Shown: one piece after another, positions 1 to 7,518 of the stretch | Layout of the letters: every line of letters starts with the position of its first letter | Position numbering within the stretch: the first letter of the stretch is position 1 | DNA from: SIG480 sp045595365 | Lineage (GTDB): Bacteria > Bacillota > Clostridia > Oscillospirales > JAAYXM01 | NCBI GenBank assembly: GCA_045595365.1 | Contig: JAZOAI010000021.1 | Span: 1 to 27,062, forward strand | Length of the DNA: 27,062 nucleotides | Direction: 5' to 3' | Position numbers and translations under genes: made by a program | The notes under the pieces: generated by a model | Seen by the model: only the letters and a program-made list of their open reading frames with translations | Told to the model about the DNA's origin: nothing | Databases searched by the model: none

Positions 1-18
1 AAGTGTAATTAAATCCTT

Positions 19-40
19 AAATTCGGCACAAGCCGAATTT
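19..40. repeat. 9-bp inverted repeat, AAATTCGGC/GCCGAATTT type
   Basis: A 9-bp perfect stem (19-27 with 32-40) encloses the 4-nt loop ACAA. It lies at the left edge with no gene before it in the window and no T-run on either side, so it is not a clear intrinsic terminator. Nearby, TACTTTTACACT occurs twice (about 47-58 and 98-109). No function is assigned. Confidence 0.5.
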
Positions 41-120
41 CCATTGTACTTTTACACTCTAAATCATACACTTTTCGATGTTATCCGCAAAAATTATTAC
101 TTTTACACTTTATGCGGTCT

Positions 121-140
121 GGGCTGTTTTGCTACAGCCC
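121..140 (-). terminator. Weak hairpin downstream of ddh
   Basis: GGGCTGT (121-127) pairs with ACAGCCC (134-140) around a 6-nt loop, starting 10 nt after the ddh stop codon on the minus strand. The U-tract expected of an intrinsic terminator is poor, so this may only protect the transcript 3' end or help termination. Confidence 0.35.
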
Positions 141-149
141 CAAAGTGTT

Positions 150-1133
150 TTAAAGAAGTCTCTTGCGGAGGTCTGCGCCGTCTGCCGGGTGGAGATAAGC
201 GGGCGGAATATCAAGAACTGTTTTTGCGCCATATGCCTCTTCTTTATAAAGCCTTGCTGCGGCTCTTGCATATGCAACGAGAACGCTTGAGGTGAATTCG
301 GGGTTTGAGTCAAGCTTTAAGCTGTACTCGATGATATGAGAGTTTTTGCCGTTGTTCGTAGTGCCCGAGCGGAAGACCTTTCCGCCGTGGGGGATGCCCG
401 CGTGGTCGCGGAGAAGCTCTTCTTCCGTAATGAAGTGAACAGTTGTGTCATAGTCTGCGAAGTAATTCGGCATAGTTTTGATTTCGTTTTCGATTCTTGC
501 CGTATCCGCGCCCGGTTCTGCAACGACGAAGCATTCGCGCGTGTGCTTCTGGCGTGTTGTGAGGTCAGGGTTTTCTCCGCGTCTGACACTTTCGAGTGCA
601 GCATCAACCGGGATAGTATACTGCCGCGCATCCTTTACGCCTTCAATCCTGCGGATGGCATCCGAGTGCCCCTGGCTCACGCCCTTTCCCCAGAATGTAT
701 AGTCGCACCCGTCGGGAAGAATGGCCTCGCCATAAACGCGGTTGAGCGAGAACATACCCGGGTCCCAACCGACGGAAATAATGGAAACACGGTGGCCGAG
801 CTTACTCTGCTTGTCGGTGTTTTCAAAATGCTCGGGGATTTTGGCGTGAGTGTCAAAGCTGTCTATAACGTTGAAGTGTCCGGCGAAGAACGGAGTCTGT
901 TCGGGGAGGTCGTTCGCGCTTCCGCCGCAGAGGATGAGAACGTCAATCTCGTCCTTCATTTCAAGCGCGCGGTCAATGTGATATACCGCGACTCCGCTTT
1001 CGGGCTTTATCGAATCGGGGCTTCTGCGCGTAAAGATAGCGCAAAGCTCCATATCGGGAGCAGCTGAAACCGCACACTCAACACCGCGCCCGAGGTTGCC
1101 GTAGCCCACTATAGCAATTTTTAATTTACTCAT
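150..1133 (-). CDS. ddh: meso-diaminopimelate D-dehydrogenase
   Basis: Predicted NADPH-dependent enzyme that makes meso-2,6-diaminopimelate from L-tetrahydrodipicolinate in one step, the short route to lysine and to peptidoglycan cross-linking residues, acting in the cytoplasm. The start at 1133 (MSKLKIAIVGYGNLGRG) gives 327 residues, the usual length of the family, and has GGAG about 9 nt upstream. An in-frame extension of 25 residues toward 1208 runs into the promoter and is rejected. The dinucleotide-binding glycine motif GYGNLGRG is at residues 10-17, and family-typical SVGWDPGMFSLNR and GKGVSQGHSDAIRR stretches follow. It is a single-gene unit diverging from pyk. Substrate and cofactor are known from the family, not shown here. 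Confidence 0.93.
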   Translation of the reverse strand: MSKLKIAIVGYGNLGRGVECAVSAAPDMELCAIFTRRSPDSIKPESGVAVYHIDRALEMKDEIDVLILCGGSANDLPEQTPFFAGHFNVIDSFDTHAKIPEHFENTDKQSKLGHRVSIISVGWDPGMFSLNRVYGEAILPDGCDYTFWGKGVSQGHSDAIRRIEGVKDARQYTIPVDAALESVRRGENPDLTTRQKHTRECFVVAEPGADTARIENEIKTMPNYFADYDTTVHFITEEELLRDHAGIPHGGKVFRSGTTNNGKNSHIIEYSLKLDSNPEFTSSVLVAYARAAARLYKEEAYGAKTVLDIPPAYLHPADGADLRKRLL

Positions 1134-1179
1134 ATTAATCAACTCCGCAATAATATCAGATAATATTTTATGATGAATA

Positions 1180-1208
1180 ATTAAAACACATACCGGACAA
1201 AAAGTCAA
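1180..1208 (-). promoter_or_regulatory. Sigma-A-type promoter of ddh
   Basis: On the minus strand, TTGACT (1208-1203) and TTTAAT (1185-1180) are separated by exactly 17 nt. Each hexamer matches five of six consensus bases. The predicted transcript starts about 40 nt before the ddh start codon, leaving no room for a riboswitch. Confidence 0.7.
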
Positions 1209-1270
1209 GAAAAGAGGTTTTACATCAAAAGCGAGATAAAATTTCCAATATGCTGTTTATCTTTCTGAAT

Positions 1271-1290
1271 TTTTGTGGTATGATATACTA
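1271..1290 (+). promoter_or_regulatory. Extended -10 promoter of pyk
   Basis: TGGTATGAT (1276-1284) is an extended -10 element (TGn plus TATGAT). No good -35 hexamer is seen 16-18 nt upstream. The surrounding string TTTGTGGTATnATATA recurs in front of the tagA-family gene at about 3252-3267. The ribosome binding site CCGGAGGG lies just before the pyk start. Confidence 0.6.
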
Positions 1291-1333
1291 AGAGGAAAAT
1301 CTTTTTTTATTAACCCGGAGGGATAAAATACAT

Positions 1334-2746
1334 ATGCGAAAGACAAAGATAGTTTGCACGATAGGCCCCGCAAGTGAGGATGAAAAGGTATTTGAAGAGC
1401 TTTGCCGGGCAGGGCTTAATGTTGCGCGCCTGAATTTCTCTCACGGCACGCACGAGGAACACAAGAAAAAGCTTGATATGATTAAGCGCGTGCGCGAGAA
1501 GCTCCAGCTTCCGATTGCGATAATGCTTGATACAAAGGGTCCGGAGTATCGCATAAAGACATTCAGGAATGAAAAAATCCTCTTAAACGAGGGGGATGCG
1601 TTCACCTTTACCACAGAAGATGTTGAGGGCGATGAAACGCGCGTTTCGGTAAACTATGGTGGCCTTGCGGAGGATTTGTCGGAGGGCGACCGAATATCTG
1701 TCAATAACGGGCTTGTCATTTTTGAGGTCAAAGAAATAAAAGAGCATGACGTTATCTGTGAAGTAATAGCGGGCGGCGAGCTCTCAAACCGCAAGAGCAT
1801 GAGCTTTCCGGGAAAGGTGCTGAAAAAGAAATTTTTAAGCGAGCAGGATAAGGAAGATATTCTCTTCGGCATTGAAAACGACGTAGATTTTATTGCAGCA
1901 TCGTTTGTTTCTTCAAAGCAGGATGTTATGGATATCAAAAATTTCCTCTCTGAAAACGGCGGAGAAAATATTGAGGTTATTGCCAAGATTGAAAACCGCT
2001 CGGGCATTGAAAATATTGATGAAATATGTGAGGCCTGCGAGGGGGTTATGGTAGCGCGCGGCGACCTCGGAGTTGAGGTTCCGTTTGCGGAGCTTCCTGC
2101 AATACAGAAATATCTTATCACAAAATGCCGACTTCTCGGAAAGCGCGTTATAACCGCGACCGAGATGCTTGAGTCAATGATCCACAACCCGCGCCCGACG
2201 CGCGCCGAAATTTCAGACGTTGCAAACGCTGTTTATGACGGGACAAGCGCCGTTATGCTCTCGGGAGAGTCGGCAGCGGGCAAATATCCGGTTGAAACCG
2301 TGCGGATAATGTCTGAAATCGTTGAGGAAACGGAAAAGAATATACACTACGAAAAACGATTCAAGACAAGCGAGTTCAAGATTAAAAATAAGGTTGACGC
2401 GATTTCCCACGCAACCTGCGGAATGGCGATAGACATAGGTGCAAAGGCGATTGTCGTAAGCTCAATGTCGGGGATGACCGTGCGGATGGTTTCGAGATTC
2501 CGCGCGCCGACGGACATAATCGGAATGGCGACAAACAAAGCAGTCTGGTATAAGCTTGCGCTTTCGTGGGGCGTTCTCCCCGTGCTCAGCGAGCAGTTCA
2601 ATTCATCTGACGTTCTCTTCTACCACGCAACCCGTGCCGCGAAGGAAAATCTCCCCCTGCAGAAGGGCGACTTGATAGTTCTTACGGGCGGAGTAATAAA
2701 CGGAAAGTCCGGCAACACAAACACAATCAAAGTCGAAGAAGTATAA
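1334..2746 (+). CDS. pyk: Pyruvate kinase
   Basis: Catalyses the last step of glycolysis, phosphoenolpyruvate plus ADP to pyruvate plus ATP, in the cytoplasm. Opens with MRKTKIVCTIGPAS, typical of the family. Catalytic motifs are intact: IAKIEN with K218, MVARGDLGVE with metal-binding D244 at 239-248, and TATEMLESM followed by NPRPTRAE. At 470 residues it has the core A/B/C domains but lacks the extra C-terminal PEP-utiliser-like domain of the longer Bacillus enzymes. It stands alone, with its own promoter and a strong terminator downstream. Arg is mostly CGC and Ile often ATA, the habit of the left half of the window. Confidence 0.97.
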   Translation: MRKTKIVCTIGPASEDEKVFEELCRAGLNVARLNFSHGTHEEHKKKLDMIKRVREKLQLPIAIMLDTKGPEYRIKTFRNEKILLNEGDAFTFTTEDVEGDETRVSVNYGGLAEDLSEGDRISVNNGLVIFEVKEIKEHDVICEVIAGGELSNRKSMSFPGKVLKKKFLSEQDKEDILFGIENDVDFIAASFVSSKQDVMDIKNFLSENGGENIEVIAKIENRSGIENIDEICEACEGVMVARGDLGVEVPFAELPAIQKYLITKCRLLGKRVITATEMLESMIHNPRPTRAEISDVANAVYDGTSAVMLSGESAAGKYPVETVRIMSEIVEETEKNIHYEKRFKTSEFKIKNKVDAISHATCGMAIDIGAKAIVVSSMSGMTVRMVSRFRAPTDIIGMATNKAVWYKLALSWGVLPVLSEQFNSSDVLFYHATRAAKENLPLQKGDLIVLTGGVINGKSGNTNTIKVEEV

Positions 2747-2786
2747 AACTAAACGCACACCACTTTAGTGGGGTACTGTTAAGGAT

Positions 2787-2822
2787 AAAAAACACGTGAT
2801 TTTATAAAATCACGTGTTTTTT
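2787..2822. terminator. Intrinsic terminator after pyk
   Basis: A perfect 18-bp inverted repeat centred between 2804 and 2805 (core AACACGTGATTTTA) has a T-run on the right and an A-run on the left, so it can terminate in both directions. It is 40 bp after the pyk stop codon. Confidence 0.88.
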
Positions 2823-3243
2823 TAATTTCTGGCGATGCGCTGCGGAGGGTAGTGAGCCCGAAGGGTGAATGTCGGTTTGGTAGTGAATGACAATCCAGTG
2901 GATTGTCAGAGCCAAACCGTGACCGAGCCGCAGCGAGAAAGGGGAGGTTTCCTAGCCTCGCGGGAGCGAGGCGTGAGTTCTCCCCCGTTTTGCTACTTTT
3001 GCAATCAAAAGTAGGCCTGCCCGGCAGGGCAAGACCCACTCAAGAATCAAGTCTACAAAATCTTTTCGGGGCAATGTAGGGGCGATTCAAGAATCGCCCG
3101 CGGGACATTCGTGAATGTCCCCTACGCCCACAATCTCGCCTTGCTCAACATTTCCTCCTCAAGGGGAAGGCTTAATGTGTGTCCTTAAGACCACACCTCT
3201 TATCGTGCAGTTTTTTCTTATAAAAATTATTTTTCTTTTCAAT
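2823..3243. repeat. Palindrome-rich intergenic repeat region
   Basis: No credible gene lies between pyk and the next CDS at 3307. From about 2870 to 3125 the sequence is a chain of hairpins: CGGTTTGG/CCAAACCG (2873-2880, 2912-2919) enclosing GACAATCCA/TGGATTGTC (2889-2897, 2899-2907); GCCTCGC/GCGAGGC (2955-2961, 2966-2972); CTACTTTTG/CAAAAGTAG (2993-3001, 3006-3014); CCTGCC/GGCAGG (3016-3021, 3023-3028); GGGCGATTC/GAATCGCCC (3080-3088, 3091-3099); GGGACATTC/GAATGTCCC (3102-3110, 3113-3121). The last two sit inside an outer GTAGGGG/CCCCTAC pair (3076-3082, 3119-3125). This resembles the repeated palindromic elements scattered between genes in gut Clostridia. Family membership is from memory of the style and was not searched. 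Confidence 0.7.
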
Positions 3244-3270
3244 TTGATGCATTTGTGGTATTATATAATA
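3244..3270 (+). promoter_or_regulatory. Promoter of the tagA-led operon
   Basis: TGGTATTAT (3256-3264) forms an extended -10 element and overlaps a perfect TATAAT (3264-3269). A TTGATG at 3244-3249 could be a -35, but its spacing fits only loosely (14 nt to TATAAT). The stretch shares TTTGTGGTATnATATA with the pyk promoter. Confidence 0.6.
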
Positions 3271-3306
3271 TAGAAAAATATTTCCTATGGAAAAGGGGAA
3301 GAGGGA

Positions 3307-4035
3307 ATGTACGAAAAAGTATCAGTTTACGGCATATCATATGATAACGTTACTCTCGACGAGGCGCAAAACCTTGCGCGGGAGCTTATGCAGGAAGAAA
3401 AAAACCATATTGTTGTTACGCCAAACGCCGAGATTGCATATCTCGCGGCGCATGATGAGCGCCTCGGGAGAACGGTCAATTCTGCCGACATAGTAGTGGC
3501 AGACGGGATAGGCGTTGTTTATGCATCTAAGATATACGGGACTCCCGTCAAAGGGAAGGTCGCAGGAGTTGAGCTCGGAGAGCGGGTTTTAAAAATGGCG
3601 GCAGAGACGGGGGATGAAATTTTTTTCCTCGGGGCGAAGCCGGGAGTGGCAGAGCTTGCCGCAGCAAAGCTTTCGGAGAAATACGAGGGGCTTAACTTTG
3701 TAGGCCTTCGCGACGGATACTTTGACAGTGACGCTGAGATTGTTGATGCGATAAACGAGAGCGGGGCAAAAATCCTTTTTGTCTGCCTTGGTGCGCCGAA
3801 GCAGGAGCTCTGGGCGGCGAAATTCAAGGACAAGCTTAATGTCCGCTTGACGCTGTGCCTCGGTGGGGCGCTTGATTCATACGCGGGGACAGTGAAGCGC
3901 GCGCCTGAGATTTGGATTCGTTTGGGGCTTGAATGGCTATATCGCCTTATCAAGGAGCCGCGCCGTTTTGTAAGGATGCTTTCGCTTCCGAAATATATGT
4001 TTGCTGTCATATTTGACAGCTTAAGAAAGAGGTAG
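3307..4035 (+). CDS. tagA: WecG/TagA/CpsF family glycosyltransferase
   Basis: Predicted to transfer N-acetylmannosamine to undecaprenyl-diphospho-GlcNAc, the committing step of wall teichoic acid linkage-unit synthesis, or a related step in another surface glycan. It would act at the inner face of the membrane. Family motifs are complete: TPNAE at 38-42, catalytic-type Asp66 in VADGIG (64-69), and GAPKQE at 162-167. The basic C-terminal segment (about 196-242, rich in Arg and Lys with IRLGLEWLYRL) matches the membrane-targeting tail of the family. Its 242 residues are typical. First gene of a nine-gene operon, 5 nt from the next gene. No other teichoic acid genes are nearby, so the glycan product is uncertain. 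Confidence 0.88.
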   Translation: MYEKVSVYGISYDNVTLDEAQNLARELMQEEKNHIVVTPNAEIAYLAAHDERLGRTVNSADIVVADGIGVVYASKIYGTPVKGKVAGVELGERVLKMAAETGDEIFFLGAKPGVAELAAAKLSEKYEGLNFVGLRDGYFDSDAEIVDAINESGAKILFVCLGAPKQELWAAKFKDKLNVRLTLCLGGALDSYAGTVKRAPEIWIRLGLEWLYRLIKEPRRFVRMLSLPKYMFAVIFDSLRKR

Positions 4036-4040
4036 TTCTG

Positions 4041-4715
4041 ATGAGCGGTAAGCTTATTACCATTGAAGGAACGGATTGCTCGGGCAAGTCAACCCAGCTT
4101 GAGCTTTTGTGTCAAAGGCTTGAAGATGAGGGCGTCAAATTCAAAAAAATAGCATTTCCGAGATATGACAGTGAGTCCTCCGCTCTTGTGAGAATGTATC
4201 TCGGCGGCGATTTCGGTGAAAACGTTTCATCTGTCAACCCTTATGCAGCATCAAGCTTTTTTGCGGTTGACAGGGTTGCTTCGTATCTGAGAGAATGGAA
4301 GGACTATCTCAATGGCGGAGGCTGTGTCCTGCTGGACCGCTATACCACCTCTAACGCCATTTACCAGGCGAGCAAGCTTCCGGAGAATGAGCGTGAGGGC
4401 TTCTGTGATTGGTTGTTTGAATTTGAATATAACCTCCTAAAGCTTCCAAAACCGTCTACGGTTATTTTTCTTGATATGCCGCCGTCTGCGGCGGAGAAGC
4501 TCATGCAGGGGCGCGGAGAGCGCGAGGATATCCACGAGAAGGACAAAGACTATCTCAGAACGTGCTATGAATCAGCGTGTGCGCTTTCAGAGAGATACGG
4601 CTGGGAAAGAATATCCTGCGTCGAGGGAGAGAGAATAAAGACTATAGAAGAAATTCACGAAGAAATTTTCGGCAAAATAACAGGAATACTTACAGAAGGG
4701 ACAACAAATGCTTAA
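4041..4715 (+). CDS. tmk: Thymidylate kinase-like nucleoside/nucleotide kinase
   Basis: P-loop kinase predicted to phosphorylate dTMP to dTDP, or a related deoxynucleotide or deoxynucleoside. Visible motifs are the Walker A loop GTDCSGKST (10-18), the substrate-loop FPRYD (39-43), DRYTTSN (D99-R100-Y101) and the lid-type RGERED segment. The FPRYDSESSALVRMYLGG stretch differs from the TREPGGT motif of the common bacterial Tmk, so this is a divergent subgroup and may be a second kinase rather than the main dTMP kinase. An AGAGG ribosome site precedes the ATG. The last 8 nt overlap the next gene, indicating translational coupling. 224 residues, normal for the family. Confidence 0.78.
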   Translation: MSGKLITIEGTDCSGKSTQLELLCQRLEDEGVKFKKIAFPRYDSESSALVRMYLGGDFGENVSSVNPYAASSFFAVDRVASYLREWKDYLNGGGCVLLDRYTTSNAIYQASKLPENEREGFCDWLFEFEYNLLKLPKPSTVIFLDMPPSAAEKLMQGRGEREDIHEKDKDYLRTCYESACALSERYGWERISCVEGERIKTIEEIHEEIFGKITGILTEGTTNA

Positions 4716-5607
4716 GTTCAGGAAGCTTTGCGCAGAGGATTTTTCCTCTGCCGCACCGATAATGTATAAAGAGCCGTTTATGACGAGTGAGGGCTCGTTT
4801 GTTGCGCTGTATTTTTGGAGTGGGGTCTCAGGTTGTAAAATCTGCTTTGACGGCGAGACGGTTTTTTTAAAAATCCCAAGAGCCGAAGGCGATGCATATC
4901 TTTTCCCGTATGGTGGAGATTTAAAAGCCGCGCTTGAGAAAATTTATGAAGAAGAGCGCGCGAAAGGAAACTCTTGTGTTTGTTTTGTCGGAATAACAAA
5001 GAAAATGCGCGATATGCTTGAAAAGCTCTTTCCGGGCGAATTTTCATATAAAGAGAACAGAGCAAGCTTTGATTATATTTACAAGGCACAAGCTCTTGCA
5101 TCACTTTCAGGGAAAGCTCTTCACCAGAAGCGCAATCATGTAAACAAGTTTATGAAAAAGTATGAGGGGCGTTATGAATACGAACCGATGACAGAAGGAC
5201 ATCTTCGCGAGGTGTATGCTTTTCAGAAAAAGTGGATGAGCTTTATTTTGGAAAAAGAAAAATCAGAGATGCTTGAATATGAATGCGGGGCAATCGAAGG
5301 GCTGTTAAAGCATTTTTCGGATTTCAGTCTCCTCGGTGGAGTGCTCCGGGTCGACGGCGAAATCTGCGCGTATTGCCTTGGCTCGAGAATGAGTGAGAAC
5401 ACGGTGGATGTTATGGTAGAAAAAGCGGACTATTCCTTTGCCGGCGCGTATCAGATGATTAACAAGTGCTTTGCAAATCAGGTGGAGGACACGGTTGTAT
5501 ATATAAACCGCGAAGACGATATGGGAATCGCAGGGCTTCGGAAATCAAAGCTTTCTTACTGTCCGGAGCTGCTTTGCGAAAAATATAATGTGATATGGAA
5601 GAGATAA
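4708..5607 (+). CDS. DUF2156 domain protein (LPG synthase C-terminal/GNAT-like fold)
   Basis: A 299-residue soluble protein with the layout of DUF2156 proteins, which share the acyltransferase-like fold of the phosphatidylglycerol lysyltransferase (MprF) C-terminal domain. Supporting stretches are LPGxxxxxKRNxxxKF-like ALHQKRNHVNKFMKKY (about 137-152), FQKKWM, and the C-terminal AYQMINKCFANQ...VYINREDDMGIAGLRKSKLSY region, which is a hallmark of the group. No membrane segments are seen, unlike full MprF. Overlaps the upstream kinase by 8 nt and the downstream GNAT gene by 13 nt. The reaction is not known; a tRNA- or CoA-dependent aminoacyl/acyl transfer is only a family-level guess. Confidence 0.8.
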   Translation: MLKFRKLCAEDFSSAAPIMYKEPFMTSEGSFVALYFWSGVSGCKICFDGETVFLKIPRAEGDAYLFPYGGDLKAALEKIYEEERAKGNSCVCFVGITKKMRDMLEKLFPGEFSYKENRASFDYIYKAQALASLSGKALHQKRNHVNKFMKKYEGRYEYEPMTEGHLREVYAFQKKWMSFILEKEKSEMLEYECGAIEGLLKHFSDFSLLGGVLRVDGEICAYCLGSRMSENTVDVMVEKADYSFAGAYQMINKCFANQVEDTVVYINREDDMGIAGLRKSKLSYCPELLCEKYNVIWKR

Positions 5608-6395
5608 TAAGAAAAGCGAGAGAATCAGACATCCCGAAGCTTCGGGAAATATGGGCAGAGTGTTTTCCGCAGGACGTTGAGTATGCAAAATTCTTTTTTG
5701 AAAGGATTTTTAAGCTTCCGTGTGCTGTTGTATGCGAAATCGCCGGCGAATGCGTCGGGATGATACACGTCTTTCCGCGCGAGCTTTCAACTCCGAAAGG
5801 CAAGCTTTCGGGGAAATACATCTACGGTGTCGGGACTCTGAAAAAGTTCAGAGGCAGAGGGATTGCCGGGCGGCTTCTTGCGAGCGAAGAACATTCCTGC
5901 GATGCGCTTCTTCTGATTCCGCAGAGTGAGAGCTTATTTGAATTTTACAGAAAATACGGGTTTTCCGAAACTGCTTATGTAGATAGTTTTTCGGTAATGC
6001 CCGGGGGAAAAGCCGAGATTTATGAGGCGGGAGAAAAAGACATTCCTCATCTCAATCGCGTGTACGAAGAATCGCTCGCAGGCGCTGTGTTTGCCAGCCG
6101 GGATTCTGAAACCTGGAAACTTCTCATTGATGAATATAAAAGCTTCGGGGGCGGGTTTGCCGTATGGAGCGGCGGATACTGCGCATACTATGAAGAAGGC
6201 GGCCGCGTTATCCTCCCTGAGTTTTTTGGCGACAGGGAAAAAGCTTCGGAGATAGCAGGCGCTTTTTCAAAAGAATGTGTCGTTACAACTCGCGGAAAGG
6301 GAAGGCCCATTGCTGTTATTAAGCCAATAAGCGAAAAGGCGAAGGAGGTTCTCTGCGATGACTGCGAGAGATATATAAACCTTATGCATAACTGA
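5595..6395 (+). CDS. GNAT family N-acetyltransferase
   Basis: Predicted acetyl-CoA-dependent acyltransferase. The N-terminal half carries the GNAT core with the CoA pyrophosphate loop RGRGIA at 86-91 (inside GTLKKFRGRGIAGRLL) and a following FYRKYGF segment around 116-122 typical of motif B. At 266 residues it is longer than a minimal GNAT (about 150), with a C-terminal half ending in a sterol-carrier-like or second degenerate domain, as in Eis-type two-domain proteins. The start at 5595 overlaps the DUF2156 gene by 13 nt, so the two are probably co-translated. The acceptor substrate cannot be told. Confidence 0.83.
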   Translation: MEEIIRKARESDIPKLREIWAECFPQDVEYAKFFFERIFKLPCAVVCEIAGECVGMIHVFPRELSTPKGKLSGKYIYGVGTLKKFRGRGIAGRLLASEEHSCDALLLIPQSESLFEFYRKYGFSETAYVDSFSVMPGGKAEIYEAGEKDIPHLNRVYEESLAGAVFASRDSETWKLLIDEYKSFGGGFAVWSGGYCAYYEEGGRVILPEFFGDREKASEIAGAFSKECVVTTRGKGRPIAVIKPISEKAKEVLCDDCERYINLMHN

Positions 6396-6410
6396 AGGAG
6401 GAAGAATATA

Positions 6411-6953
6411 ATGGTATATCTGCTTCTTGAAAACGGATTTGAAATGTGCGAGGCGCTTGCGCCCGTTGACATCCTTCGCCGCGGCGGCGTTAACGTCACG
6501 ACGGTCGGCGTGTCGGGGAAAGAGATAAAATCCTCTCACGGTGTCGGAGTCACGGCGGATGCGCTTCTTTCCGATATAGATTTTTCCGAAATGGAAATGC
6601 TGATTATTCCGGGTGGCCAGCCTGGGGTTGATAACCTCTGGGAGAATGAAAAAATAAGAGAGCTTGTTTCGCAGGTCGCAGACAAGAAGATTAAGATTTC
6701 CGCAATCTGCGCAGCTCCAATAATACTCGCGCGGCTCGGAATTTTAGACGGCAAGAAATGCACCTGCTATCCCTCGTGCGAGGAAGAACTTCCGAAAGAC
6801 GGATTTGACGGCAAAGCAGGAGTTGTGCGCGACGGTGAGATTATAACCGGGCGTGCGGCGGGCGATGCTTATGATTTTGCATTTGAAATTCTGCGGGAGC
6901 TTCGCGGAGAGGAAGTTGCGGAGGCTGTTAAAAATGCAATTTGCTACAGCTAA
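6411..6953 (+). CDS. DJ-1/PfpI family protein
   Basis: A 180-residue single-domain member of the DJ-1/PfpI/ThiJ superfamily. The nucleophile-elbow cysteine is C100 in SAICAAP (97-103), the conserved acidic partner is E14 in the FEMCEALAPVD stretch, and IIPGGQPG lies at 65-72. This combination fits the YajL/DJ-1 subgroup, linked in other bacteria to oxidative-stress protection, chaperone or glyoxalase-type repair activity. AAGGAGGA precedes the ATG. Fifth gene of the operon, overlapping the next gene by 20 nt. The exact activity of this group is disputed and is not resolved here. Confidence 0.88.
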   Translation: MVYLLLENGFEMCEALAPVDILRRGGVNVTTVGVSGKEIKSSHGVGVTADALLSDIDFSEMEMLIIPGGQPGVDNLWENEKIRELVSQVADKKIKISAICAAPIILARLGILDGKKCTCYPSCEEELPKDGFDGKAGVVRDGEIITGRAAGDAYDFAFEILRELRGEEVAEAVKNAICYS

Positions 6954-7518
6954 AGAAAAGCTTCGTGCGAGCATAAAAGAAAATGAGGCGCGAACAGGCG
7001 AAAAAGAGAGGAAAGAAAAGGATCTCGAGATTTTTAACCGCTTTTTCTCTCTCAAGCCCGAAAAACATAAAGAAGTTTTTGTTTATGTGTCCTGCGGGAG
7101 TGAAGTGGAAACCTCAGGGATAATAAAACGGTTTTTAGAGCATTCTTCGAAGGTTTATGTTCCTCTTTGCCATGGAAAAGGGAAGATGGAGGCAAAACGA
7201 ATTTTTTCGCTTTCAGACCTTTCTCCCGGAAGATACGGCATACCTGAGCCTGAGGCATCGGCTGAGGGGTGTGAGCCTTCTGAACTTTCGTTGATTGTTG
7301 TTCCGGGGCTTTGCTTCGGAGAGGATTTGACGAGACTCGGGCGCGGTGCGGGGTATTACGACCGCTTTCTGGAAAAGGCAGAAAACGCAATTTCGATAGC
7401 ATTGTGCCGGGAAGAAAACATCCGCAAAACGGTGCCGTGTGATGAGCATGACAGGAAAGTTGATATGATAATAACCGAAAAGAGAGTTATAAGAAGTGAA
7501 GAGAAGAGGGGAATATAA
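6934..7518 (+). CDS. 5-formyltetrahydrofolate cyclo-ligase
   Basis: Converts 5-formyl-THF with ATP to 5,10-methenyl-THF, returning a stored folate to one-carbon metabolism. The start at 6934 (MQFATAKEKL) has GGAGG 9 nt upstream and gives 194 residues, normal for the family; an ATG at 6853 would add 27 residues overlapping the DJ-1 gene and is not favoured. The nucleotide-binding signature GRGAGYYDRF begins at 136, and the conserved VPGLCF stretch is at 123-128. The stop codon shares one base with the mltG start (TAATG), so the two are translationally coupled. A role next to a dTMP-kinase-like gene fits nucleotide supply, but that is inference. Confidence 0.92.
   Translation: MQFATAKEKLRASIKENEARTGEKERKEKDLEIFNRFFSLKPEKHKEVFVYVSCGSEVETSGIIKRFLEHSSKVYVPLCHGKGKMEAKRIFSLSDLSPGRYGIPEPEASAEGCEPSELSLIVVPGLCFGEDLTRLGRGAGYYDRFLEKAENAISIALCREENIRKTVPCDEHDRKVDMIITEKRVIRSEEKRGI

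Noticed and set aside
336..1067. Long plus-strand reading frame of 243 codons
   Set aside because: It is antisense to the well-supported ddh gene, has no ribosome site, and its peptide has no recognisable domain.
2870..3125. CRISPR array
   Set aside because: The repeats are different palindromes, not one direct repeat with unique spacers, and no cas genes are present.
6853..6933. Upstream ATG for the 5-formyl-THF cyclo-ligase
   Set aside because: It would overlap the DJ-1 gene by about 100 nt, has no ribosome site there, and adds residues not found in the family; the 6934 start has GGAGG.
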